Below are positions 13,101-22,100 of a stretch of DNA of 64,000 nt, piece after piece. The DNA lies in NCBI GenBank assembly GCA_905221605.1, contig CAJNDS010002087.1, positions 383,001-447,000 on the forward strand, read 5' to 3'. Numbering within the stretch: the stretch's first letter is position 1; every line of letters begins with the position of its first letter. Under the pieces are notes generated by a model. It was not told where the DNA came from, ran no database searches, and saw only the letters and a program-made list of their open reading frames with translations. A program made the translations under genes and the position numbers. The stretch comes from Symbiodinium natans (lineage: Eukaryota; Sar; Dinophyceae; Suessiales; Symbiodiniaceae).

Positions 13101-16100
13101 CAATTTTAATGGGAAGAGCCAAGAAAAGAATAGAAGAGAGATGAATAAAGGAGAGGGAGAGACAAAACAAGGCGCAAAGAAGATGGCACTCTTCTTTATC
13201 TATCCTCTCTCCCTTATCTCTGCAAGGAATAGAACAGACAGGAAGCAAGGAGACGGAGTGACAAAACTTGTCGCAAAGCTTTATATATCTCCCTTGTCTC
13301 TCCCTAATTAGAAAAAACCAATCTTGCTATTCACAGATAGATAGGTGCCCTTCTTCCTCTTCAGGAAATCGCCTTTCCCTTATTTTGCTTGTTGAAGCGA
13401 CTAAGAAGAACAACAGATAAGAAGAGAGGACAGGGAATGACTAGGTAAAGAGAGGAGCTCTTCAATTTTCCTCCCTATCTCTTATGTTACTTTTCCTCCT
13501 TGGGGGATGTCCTTTTTTCTCCCTTGAAGATGCAGAAAACTCTCAAAAGAAACGCCCGTTCCATCGCCCATTTACTCTTCAATTCGCTTCCTTATCTCCT
13601 ATGCTCTTTTCCTTATTCATTGCAACAGGAGAAGACAGGAAAAGGGCCTCCATTCCCCTCTTGTTCTTCCTTTCTTGTGTGTTTGTCATATAAAGGGGAA
13701 CAGGAGAAGAGAAGGGAAAGAGAAGGGGAGAGGAGCGATGAAAGGAACACAATTTTAATGGGAAGAGCCAAGAAAAGAATGGAAGAGAGATGAATAAAGG
13801 AGAAGGAGAGACAACACAAGTTGCAAAGAAGATGGCGCTCTTCTTAATCCATCCCCTCTCCCTTATCTCTCCCTTCCCTTTTTCTTTTCGAAATAAGAAA
13901 AACTAAGCAGGAAGAATTATGAAAAGGAGAAGGGTAAGGAAAAGAGCAGAAGAGATAGGCCGAAAAGAGTGATATGATGAAGTATGGCAAGGTCCACACT
14001 CAAGGAGTCACCCTCTGCTTACCCTCCCACTGCCTTTATCATACAAGTTCCTTTATTGTGGTTTATCAGCTAAACGGAAACAGAAGGAGAGAAGGGAAAG
14101 AGAAGTGAGAGAGGAGAGACAACAAGGATGCCATTTTAATTTTCTGGAAGGGTATTGAAAAGAAGAGAAAAGACAAGAAACAAGGAGACGGATCGCACTC
14201 TTCTTTATCTATCATCCTTGTCTTTCCCTTTTCCCTCTATAATTAGAAAAACAGGCGCCCTCTCTCGTCTTCAGGAACCCGTTCACTTTTTCCGTTTGGG
14301 AACAAGGAAAAGAACAGAGAGGCGATAGGGCGAGAGGAAGAATATGCTGAAGCATGGGGAGGGTCTACGGGCAAGGAGCCAACCCCGCTCACTTGCCCCA
14401 TCCATTGTGAAAAGAACAGGGCCTCCTTCCCCTCTTGTTCTTCCTTTCTTGCGTTTTTGTCATTTAAGGGGGAACAGCAGAAGAGAAGGGAAAGAGAAGG
14501 AGCGAGGAGAGATAACAATAACACCATATTAATGGGAAGAGCCAAGAAAAGAATAGAAGAGAGATGAATAAAGGAGAGGGAGAGACAAAACAAGGCGCAA
14601 AGAAGATGGCACTCTTCTTTATCTATCCTCTCTCCCTTATCTCTGCAAGGAATAGAACAGACAGGAAGCAAGGAGACGGAGTGACAAAACTTGTCGCAAA
14701 GCTTTATATATCTCCCTTGTCTCTCCCTAATTAGAAAAAACCAATCTTGCTATTCACAGATAGATAGGTGCCCTTCTTCCTCTTCAGGAAATCGCCTTTC
14801 CCTTATTTTGCTTTTTGAAGCGACTAAGAAAAACAACAGATAAGAAGAGAGGACAGGGAATGACTAGGTAAAGAGAGGAGCTCTTCAATTTTCCTCCCTA
14901 TCTCTTATGTTACTTTTCCTTCTTGGGGGATGTCTTTTTTCTCCCTTGAAGATGCAGAAAACTCTCAAAAGGAACACCCGTTCCAGTTCCATCGCCCATT
15001 TACTCTTCAATTCCCTTCCTTATCTCCTATGCTCTTTTCCTTATTCATTGCAACAGGAGAAGACAGGAAAAGGGCCTCCATTCCCCTCTTGTTCTTCCTT
15101 TCTTGTGTTTTTTGTCATATAAAGGGGAACAGCAGAAGAGAAGGGAAAGAGAAGGAGAGAGGAGCGATGAAAGGAACACAATTTTAATGGGAAGAGCCAA
15201 GAAAAGAATAGAAGAGAGATGAATAAAGGAGAGGGAGAGACAAAACAAGGCGCAAAGAAGATGGCACTCTTCTTTATCTATCCTCTCTCCCTGATCTCTG
15301 CAAGGAATAGAACAGACAGGAAGCAAGGAGACGGAGTGACAAAACTTGTCGCAAAGCTTTATATATCTCCCTTGTCTCTCCCTAATTCGAAAAAGCCAAT
15401 CTTGCTATTCACAGATAGGTACAGTACCCTTCCTCCTCTTCAGGAAATCGCCTTTCCCTTATTTTGCGTTTTGAAGCGACTAAGAAAAACAACAGATAAG
15501 AAGAGATGACAGGGAATGACTAAGTAAAGAGAGGATCTCTTCAATGTCCCTCCCTTTTTCTTATGTTACTTTTCCTTCTTGGGGGGTCCTTTTTTCTCCC
15601 TTGAAGATGCAGAAAACGATCAAAAAGGACACCCGTTCCATCGCCCATATATAGGGAGACAGAGAAATCATGAGCATCAGCTGGGTTTGCTGCACCACTC
15701 AAAACTTCTCAAGTGACCTAGGCACACTCTGCGCCTATACGAGTACATTACAAGTACAAGTGCAAGTACAAGCCTTCGTTTTTGAGGTAGAGGGCACGAA
15801 AGGTGGAGGAGGGCTGGGGGGGGTGGGGTAAAAGAATTATGTAAAACTACTTATAAGGTTTATACAGTTTATGAAGTGGGCTCTTTTTTCTCCTTTGGCT
15901 AATTTTGGGCAACATTTGCCCTTTGGGCCCAATTTGGCCCCAAAAAAACGGCCCCAAAGGGCCCAACAATGGGAAACGTGCGGCTGGATTTGGCCAAATT
16001 TTGCCGGACAGTCTGCGGGCAAAATTTGGCCAAATCGGGCTGCTCGTCGTACGCGATGAGAAATGCGCGGCTCGATTTGGCCAAATTTTGCCAAGCAGCC

Positions 16101-19100
16101 TCCGGGCAAAATTTGGCCAAATCGGGCTGCTCTTCGTAGGCGATGAAAAAGGTGCGGCTCGATTTGGCCAAATTTTGCCGGGCAGCTTTCGGGCAAAATT
16201 TGGCCAAATCGGGCTGCTCTTCGTAGGCGATGAGAAAGGCGCGGCTCGATTTGGCCAAATTTTGCCGGGCAGCTTTCGGGCAAAATTTGGCCAAATCGGG
16301 CTGCTCTTCGTAGGCGATGAGAAAGGCGCGGCTCGATTTGGCCAAATTTTGCCGAGCAGCTTTCGGGCAAAATTTGGTCAAATCGGGCTGCTCTTCGTAG
16401 GCGATGAGAAATGCGCGGCTCGATTTGGCCAAATTTTGCCAAGCAGCCTCCGGGCAAAATTTGGCCAAATCGGGCAGCTCTTCGTATGCGATGAGAAATG
16501 CGCGGCTCGATTTGGCCAAATTTTGCCCGGAGCTTCCCCCCCTCCCAAGAATTAAATAGTGATTAATTTAAGTACGACGGGGAGGTTTCGGATTGAAATT
16601 ATTTAAATTATTTAATTCTTAGGGGGCGGGGAGGGTGGTTCCCCCCCCCTTTTCGGATTTCAACTATTTAAACTATATAATGTATTTACATTATTTGAAT
16701 TGTTTAAATTGTTTAAATTACATGATGTAAATCATTTAATTAAAGCTTTATATATCTCCCTTGTCTCTCCCTAATTAGAAATACCAATCTTGCTATTCAC
16801 AGATAGGTGCACTTCTCATGCTTTTTTGTGTTAGCACGGCTCTACTGACACATATTCCGCGAAAAATGTGTCATGCTTTTTGTCTTAGCCGAACTCTCGT
16901 GACACATATTCCGCGGAAAATGTGTCATGCTTTTTTTTGTTAGCACGCCTCTACTGACACATATTCCGCGGAAAATGTGTCATGCTTTTTGTGTTAGCAC
17001 AGCTCTACTGACACATATTCCGCGGGAAAAGTGTCATGTTTATGTTGCTAAGAGAACTCTGGTGACACATATTCCGCGAAAATTGTGTCATGCTTTTTTT
17101 GTGGTAGCACGGCTCTACTGACACATATTCAGCGGAAAAATTGTCATGTTTTTGGTGAAATTTACGAACACTTACCCCCCGATAAGCAAGACTTGGAATC
17201 ACTCCGTTACAAGCAATCAATATTGGCACGCGGCCATTTTTTTCTTCTCAACTATCTCAAAGGGCGCAGTGTCTAGATCGCAAGCATAATTTCATTGTGT
17301 CTTGACGCATCATAGTGTACCAAAGTCTCTGCATCATAAGCATTGTTTTCTTTGCGCTTTAGTACAGTTTTTTGTACTAAGGTCTTTAAGCTGTAAGCAC
17401 TTTTAACGGGAAAGGGCGAGGAGGATAGCTTGTGATAACTATGACAATTTATCATAATTATGATACCTTATCATAAGTATGATAACTTATGATAACTTAT
17501 CATAATTATAATAACTTATCATAATTATGAAAAGTTGCTTATCATATTTATCATACTCTGAGATAAAGAACTTGAAGTTATCATAATTATGATAATTTAG
17601 ATCGGGAAGCTAAAGTTATCATAATTATGATAACTTATGATGGGGAAGTTGAAGTCATCATAATTATGATAACTTCAGGTTGGTAGTTTGGAGTGGAGGG
17701 GCAGGAGGGGTTAGGTGCGAGTGGTGTGGGTGTAGTAAATTGTTGCAAGGGGGCTTGTTGGGGGTGATGGGGTCGGGGAGCAGGTTGCAGGTGCGACGCG
17801 GTGCGTGGGGTGGCGCTCTGCGAAGTGAGGTGGAAAATTGGGGAGGGGTAGGGGAGGGGAGAGGAGGGGTTAAAGCACAAGCCCTCCAGCCCCTCCCCTC
17901 CAGCCCCTCCAACCCCTCCAGCCCCTGCAGAGCCCTCCAGCCAGCCCCTCCAGCCCGCCCCTCCAGCCAGCCCCTCCAGGCGCCCCTTCAGCCTCCAGGT
18001 TCCTCCAGCCACTCCAGTTCTTCCAGTTCCTCCAGCCCCTCTAGCCTCTCCAACCCCTCCAGCCCTTGCAGCAGCCCCTCCAGCCAGCCAGCCCCTCCAG
18101 CCCCCTCCAGCCCCCTCCAGCCCCCTCCAGCCCCTCCAGCTCCAGCCCATCCCTTCAGCCTCCAGGTTCCTCCAGTTCCTCCAGCCCCTCCAGCCTCTCC
18201 AGCCCTACCTAAATAATTTAGTTTATGGCTTGGCTGAGTTTCCCCACAATTAAATAATTTAAACGATTTAAACGATTTAAACGATTTAATTGGGTCCAAT
18301 TAAATCGTTTAAATCCGACGCCTCAAATAAATAATTTAGTTAGACCGTAGGATTTAAACGATTTAATTGGGTCCAATTAAATCGTTTAAATCCGACGCCT
18401 CAATTAAATAATTTAATTAGACCGTAGGATTTAAACGATTTAATTGGACCCAATTAAATCGTTTAAATCGTTTAAATCGTATAAATTAATTTAATTGTGG
18501 TGGGAGGTGAGTACAGACAAGCACAGAGCCAATCAAATTATTTAAATCCGACGCCTCAATTAAATAATTTAATTAGACCGTAGGATTTAAATGATTTAAT
18601 TGGTTTGGGTTTGCGATTTAACTCTTTGGCATAAAAGCTGAACCGAAAATCTTAGGGACCAGGGCTTGCGATTTGACTCCTTGCTCACCCCATAATCATA
18701 ATGATATAAGACGGAAACATATAATAAAGATGACAAAAAGATGATAAACGACTACAAAAAGATGACAGAAAGATGATAAAAGATGATAAAAGATGACAAA
18801 AAGATGATAAAAGATGATAAAAGATGATAACGATAGAAGATGATTAAGATAAAATGCTTTCAAAAACAAAGTCCAAACGATGACCCGATTAAAAGATGAT
18901 AAAAGATGATAAAAAGATGACAAAAAAGATGATAAAAGATTATAACAAAAAGATAACAAAAGGTGATAACGATAGAATATGATTAGGATAAAGGATGCTT
19001 TCCAAACAAGATCCAAACGATGACCCGATTAAAAGATGATAAAAGATGATAAAAATATGACAAAATGATAAAAGATTACAACAAAAAGATAACAAAAATG

Positions 19101-22100
19101 TGATAACGATAGAATATGATTAGGATAAAGGATGCTTTCCAAATAAGATCCAAACGATGACCCGATTAAAAGATGATAAAAGATGATGAAAATATGACAA
19201 AAATGATAAAAGATTACAACAAAAAGGTAACAAAAAGGTGATAACGATAGAATATGATTATGACAAAGGATGCTTTCCAAATAAGATCCAAACGATGACC
19301 CGATTAGAAGATGATTAAAGGTGACAAAAAGAATAAATTAATTGAATTAATTGTACAGAATTGAATTAAATTATTTAAATCCCCCGGCCTCTTTAAATAA
19401 TTTAAATAATTTAAACAAGTTACATGGTCGGAAATTCGGCCTCAGGCGACTCCGGCCCAGAGCCTGGACTTGGGAGCATTTAAACAATTTAAATAATTTA
19501 AATACGCGCAATAAAATTGCCTCCGGGCAAAATTTGGCCAAATCGAGCCGCGCATTCCTTATCGCGTACAAAGAGCAGCCCGACTTGGCTAAATTTTGCC
19601 CGGAGGCTGCCGGGAAAAATTTGGCCAAATCGAGCCGCGAGAGTTTATATAGTTTCGGGCCTTCAGAAAGGCGCGGCTCGATTTGGCCAAATTTTGCCCG
19701 GAGGCTGCCGGGCAAAATTTGGCCAAATCGAGCCGCGAGAGTTTATATAGTTTCGGGCCTTCAGAAAGGCGCCGCTCGATTTGGCCAAATTTTGCCGGGC
19801 AGTCTGCGGGCAAAATTTGGCCAAATCGAGCCGCGAGTCTGCGGGCTCAGAGCTTGGATTTGGAAGCATTTAAATAATTTAAATAATTTAAATAATTTAA
19901 ATAATTTAATTGGGCCGAATTAAATTATTTAAATTATTTAAATCCCCCGGCCTCTTTAAATAATTTAAAAATAATTTAAATAATTTAATTGGCCTGAATT
20001 AAATTATTTAAATTATTTAAATTATTTAAATAATTTAAATGGTCGGAAATTCGGCCTCAGGCGACTCCGGCCCGATGCCTGGATTTGGGAGCATTTAAAT
20101 AATTTAAATAATTTAAATAATTTAAATAATTTAAATAATTTAATTGGGCCGAATTAAATTATTTAAATTATTTAAATCCCCCGGCCTATTTAAATAATTT
20201 AAATAATTTAAATAATTTAAATAATTTAATTGGCCTGAATTAAATTATTTAAATTATTTAAATTATTTAAATAATTTAAATGGTCGGAAATTCGGCCTCA
20301 GGCGACTCCGGCCCGGAGCCTGGATTTGGGAGCATTTAAATAATTTAAATAATTTAAATAATTTAAATAATTTAAATAATTTAATTGGGCCGAATTATAT
20401 TATTTAAATTATTTAAATCCCCCGGCCTCTTTAAATAATTTAAATAATTTAAATAATTTAAATAATTTAAATAATTTAATTGGCCTGAATTAAATTATTT
20501 AAACTATTTAAATTATTTAAATTATTTAAATTATTTAAATAATTTAAATGGTCGGGAATTCGGCCTCAGGCGACTCCGGCCCGATGCCTGGATTTGGGAG
20601 CATTTAAATAATTTAAATAATTTAAATAATTTAAATAATTTAAATAATTTAAATAATTTAATTGGGCCGAATTAAATTATTTAAATTATTTAAATCCCCC
20701 GGCCTATTTAAATAATTTAAATAATTCAAATAATTTAATTGGCCTGAATTAAATTATTTAAATTATTTAAATTATTTAAATAATTTAAATGGTCGGAAAT
20801 TCGGCCTCAGGCGACTCCGGCCCGGAGCCTGGATTTGGGAGCATTTAAATAATTTAAATAATTTAAATAATTTAAATAATTTAAATAATTTAAATAATTT
20901 AAATAATTTAATTGGGCCGAATTAAATTATTTAAATTATTTAAATCCCCCGGCCTATTTAAATAATTTAAATAATTTAAATAATTTAAATAATTTAAATA
21001 ATTTAAATAATTTAAATAATTTAAATAATTTAATTGGCCTGAATGAAATTATTTAAATTATTTAAATTATTTAAATTATTTAAATTATTTAAATAATTTA
21101 AATGGTTGGAAATTCGGCCTCAGGCGACTCCGGCCCGGAGCCTGGATTTGGGAGCATTTAAATAATTTAAATAATGTAAATAATTTAAATAATTTAATTG
21201 GGCCGAATTAAATTATTTAAATTATTTAAATCCCCCGGCCTCTTTAAATAATGTAAATAATTTAAATAACTTAAATAATTTAATTGGCCTGAATTAAAAT
21301 ATTTAAATTATTTAAATTATTTAAATTATTTAAATTATTTAAATAATTTAAATGGTCGGAAATTCGGCCTCAGGCGACTCCGGCCCGGAGCCTGGATTTG
21401 GGAGCATTTAAATAATTTAAATAATTTATTTAAATAATGTAAATAATTTAAATAATTTAAATAATTTAAATAATTTAATTGGGCCGAATTAAATTGTTTA
21501 AATTATTTAAATCCCCCGGCCTCTCTAAATAATTTAAATAATTTAAATAATTTAAATAATTTAATTGGCCTGAATTAAATTGTTTAAATTATTTAAATCC
21601 CCCTGCCTCCTTAAATAATTTAAATAATTTAAATAATTTAATTGGCCGGAATTAAATTATTTAAATTATTTAAATTATTTAAATTTTTTAAATAATTTAA
21701 ATGGTCGGAAATTCGGCCTCAGGCGACTCCGGCCCGCAGCCTGGATTTGGGAGCATTAAAATAATTTAAATAATTTAAATAATTTAAATAATTTAAATAA
21801 TTTAAATAATTTAAATAATTTAATTGGGCCGAATTAAATTATTTAAATTATTTAAATCCTCCGGCCTCTTTAAATAATTTAAATAATTTAAATAATTTAA
21901 ATAATTTAATTGCGCGGAATTAAATTATTTAAATTATTTAAATCCACCGGCCTCCTTAATCAATTTAAACAATTTAAATAATTTAATTCGCCTGAATTAA
22001 ATTATTTAAATTATTTCAATCCCCGGGCCTCTTTCAACTATTTAAATAATTTAAAGAATTTAATTGGTCTCAATTAAATCATTTAAATTATTTAAATCAC

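Noticed and set aside
15837-16555. Long frames on both strands encoding 29-residue repeats
   Set aside because: They arise because an 87-bp satellite without stops is a multiple of three. Overlapping frames on both strands are equally open and no start context or domain is seen.
16818-17150. Spaced palindromes as a CRISPR array
   Set aside because: Spacers are repeats of each other, not unique, there are no cas genes, and the sequence is eukaryotic.
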